64,000 nt of DNA from JAXLYE01 sp046351595 (GCA_046351595.1 JAXLYE010000001.1:620001-684000), one strand, 5' to 3'. Numbered from the stretch's first letter, positions 17,034 to 27,281 are shown. Notes: generated by a model not told the origin, from the sequence alone. Translations and numbers: made by a program.

Positions 17034-18473
17034 GTGCCCCATGTAACAGAGCGCGCCTTCCTCGTCGCCGGGCTCGGCTTCGGCGATGAGGGCAAGGGCA
17101 GCGTCGTCGACTGGCTGGTGCGGCGACACCGCGCCACGCTGGTCGTGCGCTATAACGGCGGCCCGCAGGCCGCGCACCACGTCGTGCGCCCGGGCGGCCT
17201 CACGCACTGCTTCGCGCAGCTCGGTGCCGGCTCGCTGGTGCCGGGTGTGCGCACGTTCCTGTCGCGCTACATGCTGGTCGATCCGCTGGCGCTGCACGCC
17301 GAGGCCTCGGCCCTCGGGCGGGTCAGCCTGGAAGAGGTCTGGTCGCGGCTGTTCATCGACCCGCGCTGCGTCGTGGTCACGCCGTTCCACCGATTGCTCA
17401 ACCAGATGCGCGAGGTGGCGCGCGGCGACGCCCGGCACGGCAGCTGCGGGCGCGGCGTGGCCGAGGCGCAGCTCGACTCCGAGCGCGGCGGCCTGCCGGT
17501 GGTGCGCATGGGCGACCTGCGCGATCCGCCGCGCCTGTACGCGACGCTGCGGCTCTTGTGGCAGGTGAAGATCGATCAGGCCGAGCAGCTCGTCGATCAG
17601 TTCTTCGGGCAGGCCTTCGATCACGCGCACGACGTACGCATGGGGGGCCCGCGGCTGCGCGCACTGCTCGAGGACCTGCGGCAGCCGCACCGCGTCGAGG
17701 CGCTGTGCGACGCGTTCGTGGCCCTGATCCGCGATCGCGGCGTCACGCTGACCGAGCAGCCGCCGCCGGCGCGCAGCGTCGTGTTCGAGGGGGCGCAGGG
17801 CGTGCTGCTCGATCGCGAGCACGGCTTCTTCCCGTTCGTGACGCCGAGCCGCACGACGTTCGCCAACGCGCAGGTGCTGCTCGACGACTGGGCGCCGCGC
17901 GCCGAGCGGATCCGCGTCGGCGTGCTGCGCGCCTACGCGACGCGGCACGGTGCCGGTCCGCTGCCCACCGAGGAGCGCGAGCTCACGGCGCGGCTGCCCG
18001 ATGCGCACAACGCCCTGGACCCGTGGCAGGGCGACTTCCGCGTCGGCTGGTTCGATGCGGTGCTGGGGCGGCACGCGCTGCGCTCGGTCGGCGGCGTCGA
18101 CGCGCTGGTGCTGACCTGCCTGGATCGCCTGGCCGGCCTCGGGCCGCTGCGGCTCGCCGACGCCTACGCCGAGGCGCAGGAGGGAGCGCCCGAGCTCTCG
18201 GAGGTGAGCTGGCCCGGGGCGGCGCTGTGGCGCGAGATACCGCGCGTGCGGCCCGAGCACGCGGCGCGCACGGCGCTGTCGGCGCGGCTTTTCGAGCTGC
18301 GGCCGCGCTACAAGCGGCTGGCGGGCTGGGACGGGCCAGGGCTGACCGGACCGGCGCTGGCCTATGTCGAGAAGGTCGCGGCGAGCCTGGGCGCGACCGT
18401 GACCGTGAGCGCGGTCTCGCTCGGTCCCACCGCCGAGGACAAGCAGCTGCTCGGCGGTCGCCCGCTGCTTTGA
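17034..18473 (+). CDS. Divergent adenylosuccinate synthetase (PurA)-like enzyme
   Basis: 479 residues from GTG 17034, with GGAGGGGG upstream. The PurA fold is clear: GFGDEGKGS at 15-23 with the catalytic Asp18, GGPQAAHHV at 42-50 (canonical NNAGHTV), GSCGRGV at 136-142 (canonical TTGRGIG), EGAQGVLLDREHGFFPFVT at 252-270 and RAYATRHGAGPLPTE at 299-313. The canonical TTGRPRR-CGWFD segment, whose Thr-Thr-Gly-Arg loop binds aspartate, is replaced by WQGDFRVGWFDAV (331-343). Nucleotide binding is therefore likely kept while the amino-acid co-substrate is likely different. It lies downstream of the SPFH gene. It is probably not the housekeeping purA; that gene is not in the window. Confidence 0.85.
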   Translation: MPHVTERAFLVAGLGFGDEGKGSVVDWLVRRHRATLVVRYNGGPQAAHHVVRPGGLTHCFAQLGAGSLVPGVRTFLSRYMLVDPLALHAEASALGRVSLEEVWSRLFIDPRCVVVTPFHRLLNQMREVARGDARHGSCGRGVAEAQLDSERGGLPVVRMGDLRDPPRLYATLRLLWQVKIDQAEQLVDQFFGQAFDHAHDVRMGGPRLRALLEDLRQPHRVEALCDAFVALIRDRGVTLTEQPPPARSVVFEGAQGVLLDREHGFFPFVTPSRTTFANAQVLLDDWAPRAERIRVGVLRAYATRHGAGPLPTEERELTARLPDAHNALDPWQGDFRVGWFDAVLGRHALRSVGGVDALVLTCLDRLAGLGPLRLADAYAEAQEGAPELSEVSWPGAALWREIPRVRPEHAARTALSARLFELRPRYKRLAGWDGPGLTGPALAYVEKVAASLGATVTVSAVSLGPTAEDKQLLGGRPLL

Positions 18474-18511
18474 CGGCGCGCGGCGCACCCGATCCGCTAG
18501 CATCGCCGCTC

Positions 18512-19597
18512 ATGACCGAGACGCCCGAGACGCGACAGCCGAGCGAGCCCGCCGCCCCCGACGCGGCCGGCTCAGCGCCGAGGCTGTCGGAGGAAGCGGC
18601 GGCCGTGCACGCGGCCGCGACGCCGATCGATCTGCACGCCGACACCATCAAGCTGATGTCGCGCGGCTACGACGTGTTCCGTCGTCACGAGCCGGCCTGG
18701 CCGGTGCGAAACTACGGCGGCCACCTGGACGTACCGCGCATGCGCGAGGGCAACCAGGCCGCGCAGTTCTTCGGCATCTGGACCTTCCCCAAGCCCGAGT
18801 CGGGCTGCTTCGCCGACGTCAACCGCCAGCTCGATGCGCTCGAGCAGGCGGCCGCGGCGCACAAGGGCCTGCGCTTCTGCCGCACCGCCGACGAGATCGT
18901 GCAGGCGCGGGCCGCGGGCGAGATCGCGGCGCTGGCCGGCATCGAGGGCGCGCACGCGCTCGAGCGCGGCGGCGGCACCGCCGGGGTGCTCGAGCGCCTG
19001 GAGTCCGTGGCGCGGCGCGGCGTGCGCTACCTGGGCCTCCTGCACTTCAGCCGCAACGCGCTCGGGGCCCCGGCCTTCGGCTACCGCACCGATCACGAGC
19101 AGGGCCTGACGCCGCTCGGTCTCGAGGTCGTCGACGCGTGCGCGCGGCTGGGCGTGCTGGTCGATCTGGCGCACATCAACCGCCGCGGCTTCTTCGACGT
19201 GGTGGCGCGGCGACCGGGGCCGCTCCTGGTGACCCACACCGGCGTCGCCGGCGTGACGCCGCACTGGCGCAACATCGACGACGAGCAGCTGCGCGCCGTC
19301 GCAGACTCGGGCGGCGTCATCGGCGTCATCTTCGCGCCACGCTTCCTCGGCCGGGACGGCATCGAGGCCGTGGTCGCGCACCTCTCGCACACAATCGCGA
19401 TCGCCGGCGCCGACGCGGTGGCGCTGGGCTCGGACTGGGACGGCTTCGTGCGGCCGACGCGCGGCCTGCACAGCCCCGCCGAGCTGCCGCACCTGACCGA
19501 GGCGCTCTTGCGCGCCGGCCACCCGCCGGCGGTGGTGCACAAGCTGCTCGGCGACAACGTGCTGCGTGTGCTGCGAATGGCGCCGCCGCGCGCCTAG
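18512..19597 (+). CDS. Membrane dipeptidase-type peptidase M19
   Basis: 361 residues. Zinc ligands of the renal-dipeptidase family are visible: HAD in PIDLHADTIKL (about 41-46), Glu in AGIEGAHAL, His in LVDLAHINRRG and THTGVAGV, and Asp in ALGSDWDGF. M19 enzymes hydrolyse dipeptides, often with D-residues. Residues 1-30 are an acidic, Ala/Pro-rich lead with no signal peptide, so the location is probably cytoplasmic. ATG 18512 lies 38 bases after the PurA-like gene. The proximity may mean cotranscription, but no functional tie is evident. Confidence 0.92.
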   Translation: MTETPETRQPSEPAAPDAAGSAPRLSEEAAAVHAAATPIDLHADTIKLMSRGYDVFRRHEPAWPVRNYGGHLDVPRMREGNQAAQFFGIWTFPKPESGCFADVNRQLDALEQAAAAHKGLRFCRTADEIVQARAAGEIAALAGIEGAHALERGGGTAGVLERLESVARRGVRYLGLLHFSRNALGAPAFGYRTDHEQGLTPLGLEVVDACARLGVLVDLAHINRRGFFDVVARRPGPLLVTHTGVAGVTPHWRNIDDEQLRAVADSGGVIGVIFAPRFLGRDGIEAVVAHLSHTIAIAGADAVALGSDWDGFVRPTRGLHSPAELPHLTEALLRAGHPPAVVHKLLGDNVLRVLRMAPPRA

Positions 19598-19847
19598 TCC
19601 CGCCGCGCCCGCGAGCTCGACCGGAACCTCGGCCGCAGCGCCGCCGATCAGGAATTACAGATTCTGGCGGAGCTGCAGCTTCGAGCGGCCCGCAGCGGCC
19701 CGTGCTCTCCGTCGGAGAGACGGCGGTGTGTGCGGGCGGCGCGGAATGCGGATACGCGGCCCCGGCATGGCTGTACGATGGAGCGGCGCCGGTAGCCGCA
19801 GGCCGTACCGTCCCGTGTGCTGGCGGGCGCCGAGCAGAGTCGAAGCC

Positions 19848-21323
19848 ATGACCCAGACCGCGCTGCAGCTCATCCGCCACCACGCCAGCCGGCTGTGGCG
19901 CAGGCTGTGGTCGCGCGGCGGCGAGGCGCACGCGCTGCTGAGCTCCGGCGGCGACGCCGGCGAGGTCCTCGAGGACGCGGCCGTCTCGTCGGGCACGCGC
20001 GAGCGCCTGGTCGAAGAGGACCGCCGCCTGGCCAAGGGCCTCTTGCGCGAGCGCCGCGCCCGCGGCTCGTTCTACGTCTCGCTGGCCGGGACCCTGGCGT
20101 GCCTGCTCAGCGTGCCGTTCTGCATCTACGTCGGCGTGCGCTTCCGCTTCGAGCTCGGCGTGGCGCTGCTCGGGCTGGTGCTCGGCGCGGCGCTGTACGA
20201 GGGCGGGATGATGCTGCTCCTGCGCGCCGGCTACCACCGCCGCTGGCTCGACTGGCTCAACGCCAGCCTCGAGGTGTCGATGGTCACCGGCGTGGTGCTG
20301 CTGGACGCGCACTTCGTCGGGCCGATCTACGCCTTCAGCAGCGCGCCGCAGCTCCTGTACGGGCCCGCGATCCTCCTGTCGGCGCTGCGGCTGTCGCGCA
20401 CGCTGACGATCTACGCGGGCTGCCTGGCCGGCGCGCAGTTCGTCGGCACGTTCCTTTTGTACAGCGGCAACCTCGATCGCCTGACGGTGAACCTGGTGCC
20501 GTCGCTGTCCCTGCCCAACTTCGTGCAGCGCGGCGTGTACCTGGTGCTCGCCGGCATCATGGCCTCGCTGGTCTGCACCACGTTCGTCGAGGTGCTGCAC
20601 GACCTGTTCGACACGCTGCGCAAGGAGCTGCGCGCCCGCCACACGCTCGGCCGCCACGTCTCGCGCGAGGTGGCGCGGCACCTCTTGGACAGCTCGCAGG
20701 ACGGCGGCGACAAGCGCGTGCTGTCGGTGATGTTCTGCGACCTGCGCGACTTCACCGGCTTCTCCGAGTCGCTGGATCCGCGCGAGGTGCTGCAGTTCTT
20801 GAACCACTACTTCGCCATCGCCAACCGCGTCGTCGAGCGCCACGGCGGCGTGATCAACAAGTTCCTGGGCGACGGCATCCTCGCGCTGTTCGGGGCGACA
20901 CGGCCGCTGGCCCCAAGCGAGCACGCCCGCCGCGCCGCCGCCGCCGCGCTCGATCTGGAGAAGGCGATGGAGGAGCTGCGCCGGCGCTGGAGCCGCCCCG
21001 ACCTGCGCTGCGGCATCGCGGTCCACAGCGGCGAGGCCGTGGTCGGCCTGGTCGGCAGCGCCGATCGCGTCGAGTTCACCGCGATCGGCGACACCGTCAA
21101 CGTCACCTCGCGCCTGGAGGCGCTGTGCAAGCAGCACAACGCCTCGATCCTGGTCAGCGGGCGGACGGCGCAGCTCCTCGGCAGCGCCGCGCGCACGCGG
21201 CCGCTCGGCGAGGCCACGGTGCGCGGCAGAAAGGCCAGCATCGACGTCTTCGAGCTGCTCGCCCTGGAGCAGCTGCCGTCGCCGCCGCTGGCCGCGGTCG
21301 CGGTCGCGCCGCGACTACGGTAG
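19848..21323 (+). CDS. Membrane class III adenylate cyclase
   Basis: 491 residues. The N-terminal half has about five or six hydrophobic segments (ARGSFYVSLAGTLACLLSVPF, FELGVALLGLVLGAALYEGGMML, GVYLVLAGIMASLVCTTF). The cyclase domain spans about 285-460: metal Asps in VMFCDLRDFTGF and NKFLGDGILALFG, and the transition-state Asn/Arg in GDTVNVTSRLEAL. The substrate-specifying pair is Lys in INKFLGDG with Thr in FTAIGDTVN, the pattern of class IIIb cyclases, so cAMP is the likely product. The start is the ATG at 19848. The 250 bases upstream hold a short hairpin (CTCTCC-GTC-GGAGAG) and nothing else obvious. Confidence 0.9.
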   Translation: MTQTALQLIRHHASRLWRRLWSRGGEAHALLSSGGDAGEVLEDAAVSSGTRERLVEEDRRLAKGLLRERRARGSFYVSLAGTLACLLSVPFCIYVGVRFRFELGVALLGLVLGAALYEGGMMLLLRAGYHRRWLDWLNASLEVSMVTGVVLLDAHFVGPIYAFSSAPQLLYGPAILLSALRLSRTLTIYAGCLAGAQFVGTFLLYSGNLDRLTVNLVPSLSLPNFVQRGVYLVLAGIMASLVCTTFVEVLHDLFDTLRKELRARHTLGRHVSREVARHLLDSSQDGGDKRVLSVMFCDLRDFTGFSESLDPREVLQFLNHYFAIANRVVERHGGVINKFLGDGILALFGATRPLAPSEHARRAAAAALDLEKAMEELRRRWSRPDLRCGIAVHSGEAVVGLVGSADRVEFTAIGDTVNVTSRLEALCKQHNASILVSGRTAQLLGSAARTRPLGEATVRGRKASIDVFELLALEQLPSPPLAAVAVAPRLR

Positions 21324-21344
21324 CGGCTGCGGCAGCGGTAGCGG

Positions 21345-22379
21345 CTACAGCTTCGGGTGGCTCATGAAGAAGTCGTAGACGCCCTCGGTCCAGTGCGAGG
21401 TGAACAGCGGCGTGTGGCTGCCGCCCTGGATCGACCAGAGCTCGACGGCGCCGCCGGTCGGACAGCCGGTGTACTTCTCGACCTTGGTCTCGGCGCCCGG
21501 GATGACGGCGTCGAGGTCGCGGTTCTCGCCGCTGTAGGTCAGGCGCCCGGTGCAGCCGTTGCGGGTCGCCCACAGCGCCACCGACTCGCGCGCGCCCGGG
21601 TAGAACGACGTCGAGCCGCCGTAGCCGATGAGGGCGTCGAGCGTGCCGTGCACCTGCAGCACCGAGACCAGCTCGCTGGGCAGGCAGCGCGTCGGATCGT
21701 TCTGCTGCGCGCCGGCCAGGCTGACCACGGCGGCGACCCGGCTCGACAGGTCGCAGGCGACGCGGTGGGCCATGAAGCCGCCGTTCGAGTGGCCGACGAC
21801 GAAGATGCGCTTCTTGTCGACGTTGTAGCGCTTGGCCATGTCGTCGATGACCGCGGTGGTGTAGGCGACGTCGTCGATGCCGCTCTTGAAGAAGTCGCAG
21901 CACCACTCCTGCGCGTTCCAGAAGCGCAGGTTCAGCGGGTTCAGCGTGCCGTCGGGGTAGGCGTACAGGAAGGTGCGGGACTCGGCCAGCGCGGAGAAGT
22001 TGAAGTAGAGCTCCTGCAGCTCGCCCGAGGCGCTGAAGCCGTGCAAGAGGATCACGAGCGGCGTCGGCTTGGCGGCGTTGTAGCCGCTGGGGATCTTGAC
22101 CTTGTAGGCGCGGCCGTCGAGCGGGCCCAGGCCCTCGGGCACCAGGGTGAGCTCGGTCGGCGCGGCACCATCACCAGCCGGGCGCGCGGGCGTGGCGCTT
22201 TGGCGCGGCAGCGTCACGAGCGGTGCGGCGGCGAGGCCGGGCGGCAGCGACGGCGCATCGGACGTGAGGCCGCCGCAGCCCGCAGCGCCCAGGCAAAGGC
22301 TCATGACAAGACCCAGACCAGCCAAGAGCACGGAGACACCGCTCCGCAACCGACGGGACACGAGAGCAACCGCTTGCAT
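21345..22379 (-). CDS. PHB depolymerase / feruloyl-esterase-like lipoprotein (alpha/beta hydrolase)
   Basis: 344 residues. The signal peptide ends in a lipobox (GAAGC). The hydrolase core has YKVKIPSGY, PLVILLHGFSASG (oxyanion-hole region), the nucleophile elbow VVGHSNGGFMAH (GxSxG), VLQVHGTLDALIGYGG with the acid residue and a C-terminal GGSHTPLF with the catalytic His. This is the LpqC/PHB depolymerase pattern of secreted esterases that act on polyesters or feruloyl esters. ATG 22379 is preceded by GAGGAGGTGCC. It converges with the cyclase gene 21 bases away and diverges from the epimerase gene. Confidence 0.88.
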   Translation of the reverse strand: MQAVALVSRRLRSGVSVLLAGLGLVMSLCLGAAGCGGLTSDAPSLPPGLAAAPLVTLPRQSATPARPAGDGAAPTELTLVPEGLGPLDGRAYKVKIPSGYNAAKPTPLVILLHGFSASGELQELYFNFSALAESRTFLYAYPDGTLNPLNLRFWNAQEWCCDFFKSGIDDVAYTTAVIDDMAKRYNVDKKRIFVVGHSNGGFMAHRVACDLSSRVAAVVSLAGAQQNDPTRCLPSELVSVLQVHGTLDALIGYGGSTSFYPGARESVALWATRNGCTGRLTYSGENRDLDAVIPGAETKVEKYTGCPTGGAVELWSIQGGSHTPLFTSHWTEGVYDFFMSHPKL

Positions 22380-22544
22380 GGGCACCTCCTCGACAGACCG
22401 ACGATGGATCGGGATCGACCGGCGCACTATACGCGCCCGAGCGCGGCGGATCCGAGCGGAAAACCGCGACCTGGAGATCGCCACGGCCGCCCGGCCGTGC
22501 GCTCCCGCCGAGCGGGCGGCATTAATCGTGTTTATACATGCCCG

Positions 22545-22565
22545 TCCATCTATCGATGAGATGGA
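22545..22565. promoter_or_regulatory. Inverted repeat in divergent promoter region
   Basis: TCCATCT and AGATGGA flank ATCGATG in the 252-base region between the divergent esterase and epimerase genes. The stretch 22521-22576 is distinctly AT-richer than its surroundings (ATTAATCGTGTTTATACATG). An operator or promoter site is plausible but unproven. Confidence 0.4.
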
Positions 22566-22631
22566 TGGCTCTGGATTCATCGGGCGCGGCGCCGCTCGAC
22601 CTTTGTGCCGGAAGCGGTGTTATGGCGAGGC

Positions 22632-23825
22632 ATGAACGTATACCGCCGTGACTTCCTGCAGGCGCTCGGCGCCGGTGCGCTCGCCGGCTGCGCCGGTGCC
22701 CTCGTCGGCTGCGCCGGCCAGGGCGTCAGACCGTCCGCCGCCTCTAAGGGCCCCGCCACCCAGCCTCCTTCTTCCGCACCGCCTCGCCAGGGTCCGCCGC
22801 GGCGCATCCTCATCCTCGGCGGGACCGGCTTCATCGGCCCCGCGATCGTCGCGGCGGCGCGGGCGCGCGGCCACACGCTGACGCTGTTCAACCGCGGCAA
22901 GACCAACCCGCAGCTGTTCCCCGACGTCGAGACCATCCTCGGCGAGCGCGGCGCCGACCTCGGCAAGCTCGGCGGCCGCGACTGGGACGCGGTGATCGAC
23001 ACGTGGGGCCGCTACCCGAGCGGGGTGCGCGCCGCGGCCGAGCTCTTGCGCGCGCGCGTCGGCCACTACGTCTTCATCTCGACGATCTCGGTCTACAAGC
23101 TCGGGCGCGACGACATCGACGAGGGCTCGCCGCTGTTGCCGACCGAGCCGCCGCCGCCCGAGGACATGGATCTCTTGCACTACGGGCCGCTGAAGGTCCT
23201 GTCCGAGCGCGCGGCCCAAGAGTCCATGCCCGGGCGCGTCACCGTGATCCGGCCGGGGGTCATCGCCGGGCCGCACGATCCGACGGACCGCTTCACCTAC
23301 TGGCCGGTGCGCCTGCAGCGCGGCGGCGAGATCCTTGTGCCCGACGGCCCGGACTACCGCATGCAGTTCATCGACGTCCGCGACCTGGCCGAGTGGATCG
23401 TCACCACCATCGAGGCGCGCCGCTTCGGCACGTTCAACGCGGTGGGACCGGCCGATCCGTCGCTGCGCGCCGTGCTCGCGGCGTGTGAGAGCGGCGTCGC
23501 GGGCAGCGCCCAGCGCCCCGGGCGCCTGGTCTTCGTCGACGGCAACTGGCTCGACAAGAGCAGCGCCGGCGGCTGGGGCGACTTCCCGCTGGTGGTCGCC
23601 GGTGACGCCGACAACCGCGGCTTCGCCCACGTCTCGGCGGCGCGCGCGCTCGCGGCCGGGCTGCGCCTGCGCTCGCCCGCTCTCACGGCCCGCGACACGC
23701 TCGCCTTTTGGAGCGCGCTGCCCGCGGCCGAGCAGGCCCGCCGCAACGCCAAGCGCCCCGGCCTCAGCCCCGAGCGCGAGGCCGAGCTCTTGCAGCGCTG
23801 GCGCACACGCGGCACGCCCGGCTAG
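22632..23825 (+). CDS. Exported NAD-dependent epimerase/dehydratase
   Basis: 397 residues. The N-terminus MNVYRRDFLQALGAGALAGC carries a Tat-like RRDFL motif and Cys residues suited to a lipobox, so export is predicted. A Rossmann fold follows, with ILILGGTGFIGPAIVAAARARGH (GxxGxxG at about 62-68), TISVYKLGR and YGPLKVLSE standing for the SDR Tyr-x-x-x-Lys, and VIRPGVIAGPHDPTDR. Extended SDRs of this sort act on nucleotide-linked or similar sugars; the substrate here is unknown. An exported NAD-dependent enzyme is odd, since dinucleotides are scarce outside, but Tat can carry folded, cofactor-loaded proteins. Confidence 0.86.
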   Translation: MNVYRRDFLQALGAGALAGCAGALVGCAGQGVRPSAASKGPATQPPSSAPPRQGPPRRILILGGTGFIGPAIVAAARARGHTLTLFNRGKTNPQLFPDVETILGERGADLGKLGGRDWDAVIDTWGRYPSGVRAAAELLRARVGHYVFISTISVYKLGRDDIDEGSPLLPTEPPPPEDMDLLHYGPLKVLSERAAQESMPGRVTVIRPGVIAGPHDPTDRFTYWPVRLQRGGEILVPDGPDYRMQFIDVRDLAEWIVTTIEARRFGTFNAVGPADPSLRAVLAACESGVAGSAQRPGRLVFVDGNWLDKSSAGGWGDFPLVVAGDADNRGFAHVSAARALAAGLRLRSPALTARDTLAFWSALPAAEQARRNAKRPGLSPEREAELLQRWRTRGTPG

Positions 23826-23854
23826 AGCCGGTCCTTAGCCGGCCGGGCGGGTGG

Positions 23855-24538
23855 TCAGTTCACGCCCTTGTCGTCGCGCTGGCTGAGCCGCGCGATCAGG
23901 CGACCCAGCTCGTCGGTCAGAAGGTCCGTCCGCCGCGACAGATCCGGGCTCTCGAGCAGGCGCAGCCGCAGCTTGCGATCGCCGACCAGCGCCGCGGCCA
24001 GCGCATCGATCAGGCGGGCCGGCCGCGCCTCGGCCGAGAGCAGCTCGCGCAGCGCGTCACCGCCGTGGGTGACCAGGCCCGCCAGGCGCTCGACCAGGAT
24101 CGTCAGCGTGCTGCGCGCGGCCGCGAGGTCGAAGCCCTCGGGCCAGCGATCTTTGATGAGCCGCGCCCGCACCTCGCGGAACGAGTGCTCAGGCGGCAGC
24201 TCCTCGAGGATGCGCACGCGCCCGAGCCCGCGCAGAAGGATGTTGTACGTGCCGTCCGGGTTCAGGCGGTGGGCGACGATCTTGCCGACGCCGGCGACGC
24301 GGCGCACCGGCGGGCGGCCCTCGTAGTGGTCCTGGTAGCCGGGGCGCAGGGACGCCACGGCCATGATGCCGCCGTGTTTTATGCACGACGCGGTCATCTC
24401 GCGGTAGCGCGGCTCGAACACGTACAGCGGCAGCAGCGAGCGCGGGAACAGCGTCACGCGGTACAGCGGGAAGATCGGCAGGCGCTCCAGGTGAGGCTGC
24501 AGTCGGCGTCCGAGTTCTGTGTGCTTGGCGACGATCAC
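23855..24538 (-). CDS. LON substrate-binding domain protein
   Basis: 227 residues from GTG 24538 (GGGGAGAC upstream). It contains only the N-terminal domain of Lon protease: LPIFPLYRVTLFPRSLLPLYVFEPRYREM near 19-47, IMAVASLRPGYQDHYEG, VGKIVAHRLNPDGTYNILLRGLGRVRI and a helical C-terminal part. There is no AAA+ or protease domain. Such stand-alone LON-domain proteins are common in bacteria and may bind unfolded protein; their role is poorly known. It converges with the epimerase gene. Confidence 0.9.
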   Translation of the reverse strand: MIVAKHTELGRRLQPHLERLPIFPLYRVTLFPRSLLPLYVFEPRYREMTASCIKHGGIMAVASLRPGYQDHYEGRPPVRRVAGVGKIVAHRLNPDGTYNILLRGLGRVRILEELPPEHSFREVRARLIKDRWPEGFDLAAARSTLTILVERLAGLVTHGGDALRELLSAEARPARLIDALAAALVGDRKLRLRLLESPDLSRRTDLLTDELGRLIARLSQRDDKGVN

Positions 24539-24747
24539 AACGTCTCCCCGAAGTTGCAGATGCCGTAGCCGCCGACTTTACGTCGAGAGTCCAAAAAGAC
24601 GAAGCGATCGTCACCGCGGCGCGCCTCGATCGGCTGGGCCCGGGCCTGCCCGCCTGCCCGGGCCAGGTGGACGCCTGAGCCGGAAAAGGACCCGGCCGGG
24701 CTGCGAAAACTTGCCTGCGGCCGAGCCGGTTGCGGATACTGCCGGCG

Positions 24748-25866
<1,119 letters not shown>

Positions 25867-25994
25867 CCCCGCCTCGACGAACCCGGCTGCGCGCGCCGTG
25901 TCAGCGCGCTCCGGCCCCGCCCCTTTCCGATCCAGTCCGGCTTGATCGAGCTCGAGCTGAACTCGTCCCCGATCGAGCTGAGCTCGATCGAGGC

Positions 25995-27275
25995 TCAGTG
26001 GCGCAGCGCGAAGAAGGCGCCGGCGTTGGAGAGCAGGTAGACCGAGGTGCCGATCGCGACCGGGGCCGCGGTCGCGCCCTGGCCCGGATCGAAGGACTGC
26101 AGGAGCTCGCCGGTCTTGGGATCGACGACGTACAGCCCCGAGACCGCGGCCGAGAGCAGGAGGTAGCCGTTCCATAGCACCGGCCGCGCCAGCTCGCCCT
26201 GCTGCGCCAGCGACTGCTGCCAGACCTTGCGCCCCTTGCCGTCCAGGCAGAACAGGCCCTGCGTCGCCGAGACGGCGTAGACACGCTCGCCGCTCGGGTC
26301 GACGGACACCGGGCCCGCGCTCTCCAGCTCGAAGCGCCAGCGCGTCGAGCCGTCCTTGGCATCCAGGGCGTAGACGCCGCTGGCGAAGCACGAGACATAG
26401 AGCGTGTCGCCGACCAGCACGGGCGTGCTGTCGACGTCGGTGAAGCGGCTCTTGTCGCCGGCCAGGCTGCGGCTCCACAGGACCTCGCCGCTCTCGGACG
26501 ACAGGCACGCGAGGTAGCCGTCGGGGAAGCCGACGTAGAGCTTCTCACCGACGGGCAGCACGTTCGAGTTGCCGCGGATGGCGAAGCCGTCGCCGATCGT
26601 GCGCTCGTAGCGCCAGACCTCCTTGCCGTCCTCGATCTTGTAGGCCTCGACGTGGCCCGAGATCGACGCGACATAGACGCGGCCGTTGTGCACGACCGGC
26701 GCGGTCTGGATCGGACCGCGGTTGCCGCTGCGCGGGCTCTGCCACTTGATCTCGCCGTCGCGCGCCCGCAGCGCCAGGAGGCGCCCGTCGTCATCGCCGA
26801 GCAGGATCAGCGGCTCGGACCCGACGGCGCCGCCGGCCGGCACGTAGCGCGGCTCGGACGAGATGCCGCTGCCGAGCTCGCGCGCCCACACCACCTCGCC
26901 GTCGCGCGCCCGCAGCGCGTAGAAGGTCTTGGCCGAGGAGCCGATGAACACCGTCGAGCCGTCGTCGCTGACCGCGGCGGCGGCGAACTCCTGCGGCTTG
27001 TACGAGAAGAACGGGATGTGCGTGACCAGCGGCTTGCTCCAGCGGATCGAAAGCACGCCCGCCGGCTGGATGAAGCGGTCTTTCACGAGCGGCACGCTGA
27101 TGCGCCGCAGCGGCCGCGGCGCCGCGGGCTCGGCCGGCCTGCCGCTCGGGGGACCGCCGCTGGCACAGCCGAGCAGCGACCCGAGCACGAGCAGCATCAG
27201 CGCCCGCCGCGGCGTGCCGCGCCCGAGCCCCTCGCTGCGGGACGTCACGCCATTACCTTCGCTGGGACTCGACAT
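25995..27275 (-). CDS. bamB: PQQ-type beta-propeller lipoprotein, BamB-like
   Basis: 426 residues. The signal has a lipobox LLGC (GSLLGCASGG). The mature protein is built of repeated WD/PQQ-like blades: FYALRARDGEVVWARELG, LLALRARDGEIKWQ, VEAYKIEDGKEVWRYE, LACLSSESGEVLWSRS, VYALDAKDGSTRWRFE and LFCLDGKGRKVWQQS. BamB is the propeller subunit of the outer-membrane protein assembly complex. The gene lies directly downstream (6 bases) of a YfgM-like TPR gene, the same order as yfgM-bamB in E. coli, which supports the assignment; der (engA) does not follow here. Confidence 0.82.
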   Translation of the reverse strand: MSSPSEGNGVTSRSEGLGRGTPRRALMLLVLGSLLGCASGGPPSGRPAEPAAPRPLRRISVPLVKDRFIQPAGVLSIRWSKPLVTHIPFFSYKPQEFAAAAVSDDGSTVFIGSSAKTFYALRARDGEVVWARELGSGISSEPRYVPAGGAVGSEPLILLGDDDGRLLALRARDGEIKWQSPRSGNRGPIQTAPVVHNGRVYVASISGHVEAYKIEDGKEVWRYERTIGDGFAIRGNSNVLPVGEKLYVGFPDGYLACLSSESGEVLWSRSLAGDKSRFTDVDSTPVLVGDTLYVSCFASGVYALDAKDGSTRWRFELESAGPVSVDPSGERVYAVSATQGLFCLDGKGRKVWQQSLAQQGELARPVLWNGYLLLSAAVSGLYVVDPKTGELLQSFDPGQGATAAPVAIGTSVYLLSNAGAFFALRH

Positions 27276-27281
27276 GCCCGA

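Noticed and set aside
17034..18473. Calling the PurA-like gene the housekeeping purA
   Set aside because: The aspartate-binding loop and two other signature blocks are changed, and the neighbours are not purine genes.
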